DNA from: VAZQ01 sp963841105
GTDB lineage: Bacteria > Pseudomonadota > Alphaproteobacteria > Rhizobiales > Xanthobacteraceae
Length of the DNA stretch: 64,000 nucleotides
Direction: 5' to 3'
NCBI GenBank assembly: GCA_963841105.1
Contig: CAWJCB010000008.1
Location: forward strand, 124,001-188,000
Of this stretch, positions 54,292 through 64,000 are shown piece by piece. Within the stretch, counting starts at the first letter, position 1. Each line of letters starts with the position of its first letter. The notes under the pieces are model-generated. The model was not told where the DNA came from, did no database searches, and saw only the letters and a list, made by a program, of their open reading frames with translations. The position numbers and the translations under genes were made by a program.

Positions 54292-56361
54292 TTACTTGCC
54301 TTGCGCGTAACGCGTAGGCGATGCGCGCGTCAACATGGCCTCCAACCGGCCGCGCTCCTGCTCGAAGCCTGCAAGCAAGGTTCCGTCGAGCACGCGCCCG
54401 CGAGGTAGCTTGACTTTCATCGGGTTGACGAAGCGTCCATTGACCAGTATCTCGTAGTGCAGATGCGCCCCGGTCGAGAGACCGGTTGAGCCGACATATC
54501 CGATCACCTGCCCCTGGCGTACCTTTTTGCCGGCCTCCAAGCCGCGCGCGAACGCAGACATGTGGCCGTAAGCAGTCTCCCAGCCGTTCGCATGCCGGAT
54601 GCGAATGTACTTCCCATAGCCGCCCTCCACGCCGATCTTATCGACGACGCCATTCCCGGACGCAAAGATCGGCGTCCCCGTCGAGGATGCCCAGTCCACC
54701 CCAGTGTGCATTTTGGTAAATCCGAGAATGGGATGATTGCGGCCGCCGAAGCCCGACGTGATGGTGCCGTCCGCCACCGGCTTGCGCACCAGGAACTTTT
54801 TTGCGCTCTTGCCGCTGTCGTCGTAGTAGTCGACAACATTGTCATCGGTGGTCTGGTAGCGATAGAACTTTCGCGTTTCACCACCTGTCGTGAGCAGGCC
54901 ATACAATATTTCCGCCCGGCTGCTGTCGCCGGCGTTCTCATCGTCGCTGGCGAAAAGAATTTCAAAGGAATCCCCGGGTTGGACTTTGCGCTGAAAATCT
55001 ACGTCATAGGAATAGATGCGAATTAAATCATCGATTACCGGACGCGGTATGTGATTGCGCAAGGCAGTCTCATAGATGCTCTGATAAAGACGAACGCTCT
55101 TACCGTCATCCTCGTCGTCTTCGCTCGTGGAGGATGCGATGCTGTTCGCGCTGCGCACATCCACCGCGACGTACTTGCCTTTGTCGGACCACGCCACCAT
55201 GGCCTCAACGCTGGTGTCAGTCGCGATCACGACCCGAACCGGCTGGAGCCGCCTGATGTCGCGACCCGGGGCGAGCAGGACGCGTAGCTTATATCCGTCG
55301 CGAGGGCTGTTATCCCGGCCGCGGCCGCCGAATGCCGCGGTGATCGCCTTGAGCTCGTCGGGGGTGGCGCCCAGCTCCTTGAGAATCGCGGAGACCGAGT
55401 CGCCTTTCTTGAGCGCGAACGTGCGCTCGCTCCAAGCATTGCCCCCGGTGACCTGCGCTGTCGTCTTCGGTAGCAGGGTGACGTTTTCCGGGACGATCCG
55501 CAGCTCGAAGCCGCCGTAAGGGTCGGCACGCTCCGGCGCATATGCCGTAAGCGGAATGGAATCGTTGATGAGCGGCGACTTCTGCGAGCTGCCGTCCCAA
55601 CTGGCTGCCTCGCGCACGCGAGCGAGTATTTCGTCGAGCGGCGCCGCGGCGCCGATCTTCACGCGTGGGAGGATCGTGGTGAGCTCGCGCGTGACGAACG
55701 ACACTTCGGCATCGGGCTCGGCGGCGCCGTCCTCGACGCTGCCGCCCCCTGACGCCGACTGGGCCAACATCTTTTGCGCGTTGAATGGCGGAATGCCGGC
55801 AGAGAGCTCCGAAACGGTCAGGGATAGATTTCCAGCAACCCGAATGAACGGACGCACCCGCACGATCTCGCGATTGCCACTGCCCCGGGTTGTGGTCGAT
55901 ACCCTGATAACTTGACGGGCAGCGTTTGCCTCTCCGGGCGGCGGCAAGCGATCGTTCTTGCGCGCGGAGTTAGTCACGCGTTCGGAGATGCTGGAGGCAA
56001 CGCTGCGCAGAGTCGCCTCGACACGCTCAGGCACCGTGGCAAAATTGCTTTCCCCATCGAGTGCCGCAAAAACAGCGCCGCCCATCAAAGCCGCACCGCA
56101 CAAACCAGCCAAGATGGTGGCGCTGAACCATTGCACCGACACACGCCGCCGGTCCACCAATCCGCTGTTCTCGCCGTCGACGGAGAGCGGCGGCTCGTTG
56201 CCGAGATCGATATAGTCGGCCTCGAAGCTCGAACGAAACGCCGTGCGTCCTTTGCCCTGATCCAAGGCCCGACGTCCCCCTGCAGCCGTGCGCGTATTTT
56301 GCGCAACGCGGAAGGTCTCGAACACGAGCAGAGCATCGGCCCTGCCGTGATGAAACGGCAT
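54292..56361 (-). CDS. M23 family peptidoglycan endopeptidase, large
   Basis: A 689-residue envelope protein. A cytoplasmic N-terminus of about 75 residues precedes one membrane helix (ATILAGLCGAALMGGAVFAA). A long periplasmic part follows, including a LysM-like/OapA-like stretch (FALKKGDSVSAILKELGAT) and YEVD-type repeats. The C-terminal M23 (LytM) domain has GFGGRNHPILGFTKMHTGVD (Zn His/Asp, about 540-555) and STGAHLHYEILVNGRFVNP (about 628-646). Both Zn motifs are complete, so it should be an active DD-endopeptidase. ATG at 56361 is the first of the open frame. Confidence 0.9.
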   Translation of the reverse strand: MPFHHGRADALLVFETFRVAQNTRTAAGGRRALDQGKGRTAFRSSFEADYIDLGNEPPLSVDGENSGLVDRRRVSVQWFSATILAGLCGAALMGGAVFAALDGESNFATVPERVEATLRSVASSISERVTNSARKNDRLPPPGEANAARQVIRVSTTTRGSGNREIVRVRPFIRVAGNLSLTVSELSAGIPPFNAQKMLAQSASGGGSVEDGAAEPDAEVSFVTRELTTILPRVKIGAAAPLDEILARVREAASWDGSSQKSPLINDSIPLTAYAPERADPYGGFELRIVPENVTLLPKTTAQVTGGNAWSERTFALKKGDSVSAILKELGATPDELKAITAAFGGRGRDNSPRDGYKLRVLLAPGRDIRRLQPVRVVIATDTSVEAMVAWSDKGKYVAVDVRSANSIASSTSEDDEDDGKSVRLYQSIYETALRNHIPRPVIDDLIRIYSYDVDFQRKVQPGDSFEILFASDDENAGDSSRAEILYGLLTTGGETRKFYRYQTTDDNVVDYYDDSGKSAKKFLVRKPVADGTITSGFGGRNHPILGFTKMHTGVDWASSTGTPIFASGNGVVDKIGVEGGYGKYIRIRHANGWETAYGHMSAFARGLEAGKKVRQGQVIGYVGSTGLSTGAHLHYEILVNGRFVNPMKVKLPRGRVLDGTLLAGFEQERGRLEAMLTRASPTRYAQGK

Positions 56362-56579
56362 GGATGCCGCCTCTCACGGTCAATCAACCAGCGCGCCCTG
56401 GCGTATTCGCGTGTCTGGGTGACGCACCCGTCTCGCGCGGCTGCGCGATCGTCGGTGCAAGTTCCCCCGAAAGTGACACCTCCCACTCCCACGCTAAGAG
56501 GGGCCGAGGAATGTGGCTGGAGTGGGGCGTCAGGCCCCTCTGCACTCGATCTAACCTCTCGATATTGCTTACAAAGATC

Positions 56580-56607
56580 AGCGTTGCCAGCGCGCATCGG
56601 CAACGCT
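56580..56607. other. Inverted repeat just before the rRNA promoter
   Basis: AGCGTTGCC (56580-56588) and GGCAACGCT (56599-56607) form a perfect 9-bp stem with a 10-base loop. It ends 22 bases before the rRNA promoter -35 box. The 267 bases between the M23 start and the promoter contain no gene. It may be a terminator for antisense transcription or a regulator site. Confidence 0.5.
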
Positions 56608-56628
56608 GAATTTCGGCCCTCGCAGGTG

Positions 56629-56658
56629 TTGACTTTTGCGGTTTGCAACGCCTATATA
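56629..56658 (+). promoter_or_regulatory. rRNA operon promoter
   Basis: TTGACT (56629-56634) and TATATA (56653-56658) with an 18-base spacer, 430 bases upstream of the 16S start and facing it. A strong -35 with an AT-rich -10 in GC-rich DNA is the usual alphaproteobacterial rrn promoter. Confidence 0.8.
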
Positions 56659-57090
56659 AGCCAGCATTCGGCTCGCCGACGCCTCGGCGCGACGGCGTGT
56701 CTTCGAAGCTCCTCACTGATATTCGGTGACCAAGCTTCCGATTTCCATCGGAAGCTGTAAGCTTCGACGACTTTGGGTTTGACGGTCCTCCGTTGCAGGA
56801 GGGTGGGACCGGGTTGGTCCTGGGCTGTTTGACAAGTGAATCGGAGAAAGAGAAACGTGGACGGCGGAGTCCCTGCGGACCGCGATCCATCGAGGATCAG
56901 CTTCAACGCAAGCAGATTTTCGAGCGGAACTGCGGTCGGACGAGACTTCGGCGGTCAACGTTTCAGGTAACACCCTTGTCGTAAGAGCGCCAGGCACAGG
57001 CGCGATGCAAATCGCGTGTGCGCCAAACGTTCGCGCGAACAGGAGTGGGACCTCGTCAAACGTTGTGATCAGCCGGGAGAAGTTCTCATC
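56659..57090 (+). other. rRNA leader with processing elements
   Basis: No gene is seen. GCTTCCGAT (56735) and ATCGGAAGC (56748) form a perfect 9-bp hairpin. The stretch GAGAAAGAGAAACGTGGACG from 56845 is almost perfectly complementary to the spacer segment at 58828-58851 after 16S (CCGTCTACGTTTCTCTTTCT). Together they form the long stem normally cut by RNase III to release pre-16S rRNA. GTTTGACAAGTGAATC nearby resembles the usual antitermination-region wording. Confidence 0.7.
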
Positions 57091-58818
<1,728 letters not shown>

Positions 58819-58863
58819 ACAGGGGCCCCGCCGTCTACGTTTCTCTTTCTTCGCGAACGAGCA

Positions 58864-58950
58864 CTCAGATGACGCAGATCAGATGTCAGAGATCAGACGT
58901 CGGAAGGTGATGTCATCTGACCTCTGACCTCCGGATCTCGGTCCTCTGAC
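58864..58950 (+). repeat. Spacer hairpin of CAGATGTCAGAG units (before tRNA-Ile)
   Basis: The left arm CAGATCAGATGTCAGAGATC and the right arm TGTCATCTGACCTCTGACC are complementary with mismatches. It ends two bases before tRNA-Ile. Closest in sequence to the repeat between plsC and the ChaC-like gene. Confidence 0.75.
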
Positions 58951-58952
58951 AA

Positions 58953-59029
58953 GGGCTTGTAGCTCAGTTGGTTAGAGCGCGCGCTTGATAAGCGTGAGGT
59001 CGGAAGTTCAAGTCTTCCCAGGCCCACCA
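58953..59029 (+). tRNA. tRNA-Ile (GAT)
   Basis: 77 bases from GGGCTTGTAGCTCAGTTGGT to the encoded CCA end. The anticodon loop is CTTGATAAG with anticodon GAT. The acceptor stem GGGCTTG/CAGGCCC pairs (one G-T). Standard position in the 16S-23S spacer. Confidence 0.97.
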
Positions 59030-59032
59030 GTT

Positions 59033-59128
59033 TCAGGAATCAGGTTATCAGAATCAGTAATCAGGATGCGATCGTCAGAATTACGCGTGTACCTTCTGAT
59101 TGCCTGATTATCTGATCTACTGATCCCC
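59033..59128 (+). repeat. Spacer hairpin of AATCAG units (between the tRNAs)
   Basis: The left arm TCAGGAATCAGGTTATCAGA plus ATCAGTAATCAGGA and the right arm CTTCTGATTGCCTGATTATC plus TGATCTACTGATC are complementary. It fills the entire gap between tRNA-Ile and tRNA-Ala. Confidence 0.8.
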
Positions 59129-59134
59129 TGGAAA

Positions 59135-59210
59135 GGGGCCATAGCTCAGTTGGGAGAGCGCCTGCTTTGCAAGCAGGAGGTCGTCGGTTCGATCCCGTCT
59201 GGCTCCACCA
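59135..59210 (+). tRNA. tRNA-Ala (TGC)
   Basis: 76 bases from GGGGCCATAGCTCAGTTGGG to the encoded CCA end. Anticodon loop TTTGCAA with anticodon TGC; anticodon stem CCTGC/GCAGG. The T loop TTCGATC is normal. Confidence 0.97.
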
Positions 59211-59502
59211 GCCGGGACTTCCGGCAGCGCTTCTGTCAACCGCAAGCATCGATTGTAGAGATGCGCTCGTTCGCAGAGAAACCATTTCCGCAACCGCGAC
59301 TGAGAGCCGAGAGGCCCGATGCGGGTGCGCGATATCTGAAATCGTGAAGAGGTAGGATCGCTCCGAGACTTCGGTTTGCGACGCGAGTCGCGATCGATAC
59401 GCAATCTCCGAGCATGAAATGCAATTGCATTTCGTGCACTGTCGGCTGCTTGACCGCACGCCGTCGGAACGATCCGAAGCAAGCTGGTCTTTCTAATCAT
59501 AC

Positions 59503-59584
59503 CTGAATCAGGAATTCAGGTAATCAGCAAGTCAGTAATCAGAGCGGTTTTCTGATCACTGATAACTGGCCAACTGATTACTGG
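59503..59584 (+). repeat. Spacer hairpin of AATCAG units (before 23S)
   Basis: The left arm is CTGAATCAGGAATTCAGGTA plus AATCAG and GTCAGTAATCAGA. The right arm is TTCTGATCACTGATAACTGG plus CAACTGATTACTG. It lies about 20 bases before the 23S 5' end. The remaining spacer (59211-59502) shows no gene or repeat. Confidence 0.8.
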
Positions 59585-59742
59585 GATGGGTATCGATGAT
59601 GAGAGCGATCAAGTGCCTTAAGGGCGTTCGGTGGATGCCTTGGCGCTGAGAGGCGATGAAGGACGTGCTACGCTGCGATAAGCCGTGGGGAGCTGCGAAG
59701 AAGCTTTGATCCGCGGATTTCCGAATGGGGAAACCCACCTTC

Positions 59743-59821
59743 GAAGCAGGATTCAGGGGACAGGAGGCGGGCGTCAGGAATTCTGCCTGACTCCCGACAC
59801 CTGACTCCTGATTCCTGCTTC
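59743..59821 (+). repeat. 23S helix 9 intervening sequence
   Basis: GAAGCAGGATTCAGG at 59743 pairs with CCTGATTCCTGCTTC ending at 59821 (14 of 15 matches), and the inner GGCGTCAGG and CCTGACTCC also pair. Helix 9 is a known insertion site in Rhizobiales 23S, removed by RNase III to give a 5.8S-like fragment. Confidence 0.85.
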
Positions 59822-60728
59822 AAAAGAAGGTATGAGATCTCCGAATAGATAGGAGGTTTCAAGCAAACCCGGGGAACTGAAACATCTCAGTACCTGGAGG
59901 AAAGGACATCAACCGAGACTCCGTTAGTAGTGGCGAGCGAACGCGGACCAGGCCAGTGGCGAATGCGAGACAACCGGAACCGTCTGGAAAGTCGGGCCGC
60001 AGCGGGTGACAGCCCCGTACGGGTAATGCGAGCATTCGTCCTCGAGTAAGGCGGGACACGTGAAATCCTGTCTGAACATGGGGGGACCACCCTCCAAGCC
60101 TAAGTACTCCTCAGCGACCGATAGCGAACCAGTACCGTGAGGGAAAGGTGAAAAGCACCCCGACGAGGGGAGTGAAAGAGACCTGAAACCGGATGCCTAC
60201 AAACAGACGGAGCCCAAGGTTCGTCCTGGGTGACGTCGTACCTTTTGTATAATGGGCCAGCGACTTAATCTGACGAGCAAGCTTAAGCCGATAGGTGTAG
60301 GCGCAGCGAAAGCGAGTCTGAACAGGGCGTTCAGTTCGTCGGATTAGACCCGAAACCTAGTGATCTAGCCATGACCAGGCTGAAGGTGGGGTAACACCCA
60401 CTGGAGGGCCGAACCGGTGTCTGTTGAAAAAGCCTCGGATGAGTTGTGGCTAGGGGTGAAAGGCCAATCAAACTGGGAAATAGCTGGTTCTCCGCGAAAG
60501 CTATTTAGGTAGCGCCTCGCGTGAATGCTTCGGGGGGTAGAGCACTGGATGGGCTAGGGGGACTTACCGTCTTACCAAACCTAACCAAACTCCGAATACC
60601 CGAAAGCAATGCGCGGGAGACACACGGTGGGTGCTAACGTCCATCGTGGAGAGGGAAAAAACCCTGACCTACAGCTAAGGCCCCCAATTCGTGGCTAAGT
60701 GGGAAAGGATGTGGGAATCCCACAACAA

Positions 60729-60759
<31 letters not shown>

Positions 60760-60848
60760 TAAAGAAAGCGTAACAGCTCACTGGTCTAAACAAGGATTCC
60801 TGCGCCGAAAATGTAACGGGGCTCAAGCCACGAGCCGAAGCTTAGGGT

Positions 60849-61278
60849 GACCAGGAGTCAGTAATCAGATGTCAGTAATCAGAGGTGAAGCGAGAGAACG
60901 CGAACGAGTCTCGGTCGAAGACCTGAGGTGTTCCGACGAGCGTATCGAATCTCGCTCGATCTGCATCGCAGCTTGAGTTTCCTGCGATCGACAGACCGTG
61001 CTGATGATCAGATGCGGCGAGCAAGCAAATCGATCTGCGGAGATATTGCCGAAGGCTTCGGAGGCGACAATCGAACGCGGAATTCAAGCGCTATCTGCTG
61101 ATGGCGATCGGCTCGTGCGATGAGATGAGGTCTGGTGCATACTGCACAGACTGGAATATGTCGACCAGGTATTGGAGCGTTGGCGGGACGAATACCGTCA
61201 TCGCGCGCATGCTCCAGAGCCTCTTCACCAAGTGGAGTGCCGTTCTGATAACTGACTACTGATCACTGACTCCTGGTC
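60849..61278 (+). repeat. 23S helix 45 intervening sequence (about 430 bases)
   Basis: It interrupts 23S between CGAAGCTTAGGGT and CGGTAGCGGAGCGTTC, the known helix 45 insertion site. The ends GACCAGGAGTCAGTAATCAG and CTGATCACTGACTCCTGGTC are nearly exact complements and are again built of ATCAG units. The inside carries a decayed protein gene. Removal by RNase III at the base stem would split the 23S. Confidence 0.88.
60928..61262 (+). pseudogene. Decayed four-helix-bundle (S23-type) IVS protein gene
   Basis: Pieces of a four-helix-bundle intervening-sequence protein (Pfam 23S_rRNA_IVP type) appear in successive frames. They are VFRRAYRISLDLHR then SKSICGDIAEGFG (from 60928), EFKRYLLMAIGSCDEMR (from 61080), VWCILHRLEYVDQVLERW (from 61130) and MLQSLFTKWSAV (from 61209). 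The order and the IAEGFG motif match the family, which is typically encoded in 23S helix 45 inserts. At least three frame changes are needed, so it is not a functional gene. VEDL just upstream of 60928 may be another piece. Confidence 0.72.
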
Positions 61279-61848
61279 GCGGTAGCGGAGCGTTCTGCCG
61301 CCTGTGAAGGGAGACTCGCGAGAGCTCCTGGAGGCTGCAGAAGTGCGAATGCTGGCACGAGTAACGACAAACAGTGTGAAAGACACTGTCGCCGAAAGTC
61401 CAAGGGTTCCTGCGTAAAGTTAATCTGCGCAGGGTTAGCCGGTCCCTAAGGCGAGGCCGAAAGGCGTAGTCGATGGGAACCACGTTAATATTCGTGGGCC
61501 AACGGGTGGTGACGAATTCCGTAAGTTGTTCGCGGTAACTGGATTTTTCCGCGGGCAGCGAAGGGGTTCCAGGAAATAGCCCCCGTATTGACCGTACCCG
61601 AAACCGACACAGGTGGACTGGTAGAGCATACCAAGGCGCTTGAGCGAACTATGCTGAAGGAACTCGGCAATCTGCCTCCGTAACTTCGGGATAAGGAGGA
61701 CTCCGCTTTGGGCAACCAGAGCGGAGTGGCACAGACCAGGGGGTGGCGACTGTTTAGCAAAAACACAGGGCTCTGCGAACTCGGAAGAGGACGTATAGGG
61801 TCTGACGCCTGCCCGGTGCCGGAAGGTTAAGAGGAGGAGTGCAAGCTC

Positions 61849-61945
<97 letters not shown>

Positions 61946-62200
61946 CGACTTCCCCGCTGTCTCCAGCATAGGCTCAGTGAAACTGAATTCCCCGTGAAGA
62001 TGCGGGGTTCCTGCGGTCAGACGGAAAGACCCCGTGCACCTTTACTGTAGCTTTGCACTGGTATTCGTGACTGCTTGTGTAGAATAGGTGGTAGGCTTTG
62101 AAGCGCGGGCGCCAGCTCGCGTGGAGCCGCAATGTGAAATACCACCCTGGTGGTTATGGATATCTAACCGCGTCCCGTCATCCGGGGCCGGGACAGTGCA

Positions 62201-62232
<32 letters not shown>

Positions 62233-62318
62233 CAAAGAGTAACGGAGGCGTTCGATGGTAGGCTCAGAGCGGTCGGAAATCGCTCGTTGAGTGCAATGGC
62301 ATAAGCCTGCCTGACTGC

Positions 62319-62353
<35 letters not shown>

Positions 62354-62374
62354 ATAGTGATCCGGTGGTCCCGC

Positions 62375-62428
<54 letters not shown>

Positions 62429-62457
62429 GATGCCCAAGAGTCCATATCGACGGCATC

Positions 62458-62514
<57 letters not shown>

Positions 62515-62543
62515 TTGGCTGTTCGCCAATTAAAGTGGTACGT

Positions 62544-62584
<41 letters not shown>

Positions 62585-62613
62585 TGCCGTGGGTGTCGGA
62601 GAATTGAGAGGAT

Positions 62614-62645
<32 letters not shown>

Positions 62646-62701
62646 TACCTCTGGTGGAGCAGTTGTGGCGCCAGCCGCAGTGCTGCGTAGCTATGTACGG
62701 A

Positions 62702-62733
<32 letters not shown>

Positions 62734-62875
62734 ACCCACCTCGAAACGAGTTCTCCCTTAAGAGCCGTGGTAGACCACCACGTTGATAGGCCGGATGTGC
62801 AAGCGCGGCAACGCGTTCAGCTTACCGGTACTAATAGCTCGTGTGAGCTTGATCGTCTCTCATCTTCCATACGCA

Positions 62876-63002
62876 TCCAGGTATCAGTGAAATCAGTATT
62901 CAGATCACACTGATGATGCCCGATGAACGAGAAGGAACCAGCTTGCGCAGAAGTCCACTCGGTGAAATTCTGATCACTGATTACTGACTTCTGATTCCTG
63001 TC
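62876..63002 (+). repeat. Spacer hairpin of ATCAG units (between 23S and 5S)
   Basis: The left arm CAGGTATCAGTGAAATCAGT then ATTCAGATCAC and the right arm CTGATCACTGATTACTGACT then TCTGATTCCTG are complementary and enclose about 60 bases. It ends beside the 5S processing stem. Confidence 0.8.
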
Positions 63003-63010
63003 CTTGGCCG

Positions 63011-63126
63011 GCCTGGTGGTTTTAGCGGGGAGCCTGTACCCGATCCCATCCCGAACTCGGCCGTCAAACTCCCCTGCGCCAATGGTACTAAGTCTCAAGA
63101 CTTGGAAGAGTAGGTCGCTGCCAGGC
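63011..63126 (+). rRNA. rrf: 5S ribosomal RNA
   Basis: About 116 bases from GCCTGGTGGTTTTAGCGG to TAGGTCGCTGCCAGGC, with the conserved CCCGATCCCATCCCGAACTC and GCGCCAATGGTACT. The terminal GCCTGG/CCAGGC helix closes it. Flanking TCCTTGGC (63001) and GCCAAGGA (63129) form an outer processing stem. No tRNA-fMet follows. Confidence 0.95.
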
Positions 63127-63164
63127 CTGCCAAGGACGGAAATGCCTCTTCACGACGATCGATT

Positions 63165-63206
63165 GCAACAGCCGCCGCAGCACCCCTGCGGCGGCTGTTG
63201 CTTTTT
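63165..63206 (+). terminator. Intrinsic terminator of the rRNA operon
   Basis: GCAACAGCCGCCGCAG (63165-63180) and CTGCGGCGGCTGTTGC (63186-63201) form a perfect 16-bp stem with a 5-base loop, followed by TTTTT. It lies 39 bases after 5S. Confidence 0.93.
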
Positions 63207-63316
63207 GTGCGCCGCTGGCAAGCGCCGCAACGGCGGACTTTCTATGGTAACGCAGCTGCTACGCATCCGGTGAAAGCCAGTGAAGGCCACCTTGTCAGTG
63301 ACCCGAGGGTGTGAGT

Positions 63317-63346
63317 CATGTGACTATTCATAGGAATAGTCACATG
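63317..63346. other. Perfect 13-bp inverted repeat with 4-base loop
   Basis: CATGTGACTATTC (63317-63329), loop ATAG, GAATAGTCACATG (63334-63346). No T-run follows, so it is not a classical terminator. It stands alone in the 240-base gap between the rRNA terminator and the stop of the LivF-like gene. AT-rich relative to its surroundings. It could be an operator, a recombination site or an end structure for the convergent transcript. Confidence 0.7.
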
Positions 63347-63446
63347 AGCAGTACACGTCCCAGCGAAGCCGGCGGAAACCGGCTACACACGAAATGCTGT
63401 GCGTATCGTCACAATGAGCGTAGCACGATGACGACGGTCGGGGTGA

Positions 63447-64000
<554 letters not shown>

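Noticed and set aside
63207..63446. A tRNA-fMet after 5S
   Set aside because: Common in alphaproteobacterial rRNA operons, but the sequence after the terminator has no cloverleaf or CCA end.

Overview
The window is a GC-rich chromosomal segment from an alphaproteobacterium of the order Hyphomicrobiales (Rhizobiales), most like Bradyrhizobium, Pseudolabrys or Xanthobacteraceae. The evidence is the rRNA operon layout (16S, tRNA-Ile, tRNA-Ala, 23S, 5S), the gene order argH-lptM-lysA-TIGR02302-ftsE-ftsX and chorismate mutase-hisC-tyrC divergent from metX-metW, and many palindromic intergenic repeats of the kind common in Bradyrhizobium relatives. This assignment rests on reading alone; no database was searched.

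Layout. 1-2745: the end of an NMT1/THI5-type ABC importer, its binding protein, a Rid-family protein and an enamidase-like amidohydrolase, probably one operon for an N-heterocyclic compound. 2868-7177: an RND efflux pair. 7215-10539: an unknown protein and gyrB. 10842-17107: a Rieske oxygenase, an exported metallo-beta-lactamase-fold protein, an HtrA-type protease, a divergent pseudo-protease with a LuxR-type regulator, and an unknown membrane protein. 17250-21865: a livKHMGF branched-chain amino acid type importer. 22145-29883: a catabolic cluster (double cupin, EutA-like protein, two amidohydrolases, enoyl-CoA hydratase, two dehydrogenases). 30162-38268: a HIG1-type membrane protein, cobalamin adenosyltransferase, rhomboid protease, etfBA, 3-hydroxybutyryl-CoA dehydrogenase, tlpA, argH, lptM and lysA. 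38401-46210: TIGR02302, ftsEX, ydcF-like, plsC, chaC-like and DUF2125 genes (envelope and division). 46245-51312: tyrC, hisC and chorismate mutase facing metX and metW. 51637-56361: clpB and a large M23 endopeptidase, convergent. 56629-63206: a complete rRNA operon with promoter, processing stems and terminator. 63447-end: part of a second LivF-like ATPase.

The most unusual part is the rRNA operon. Every spacer, and three places inside the mature rRNA regions (16S helix 6, 23S helix 9, 23S helix 45), carry long hairpins built from degenerate units such as TCAGTAATCAG. The helix 45 insert also holds the decayed remains of a four-helix-bundle (S23-type) intervening-sequence protein gene. A related hairpin has grown into the ends of the convergent plsC and chaC-like genes, far from the rRNA operon.

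Five otherwise well-conserved genes (the HtrA-like pseudo-protease, livH, tlpA, hisC, metW) are each broken by what looks like a single-base indel. Several should be needed for growth without supplements, so sequencing or assembly error is at least as likely as real decay. Coordinates for those genes span both halves.
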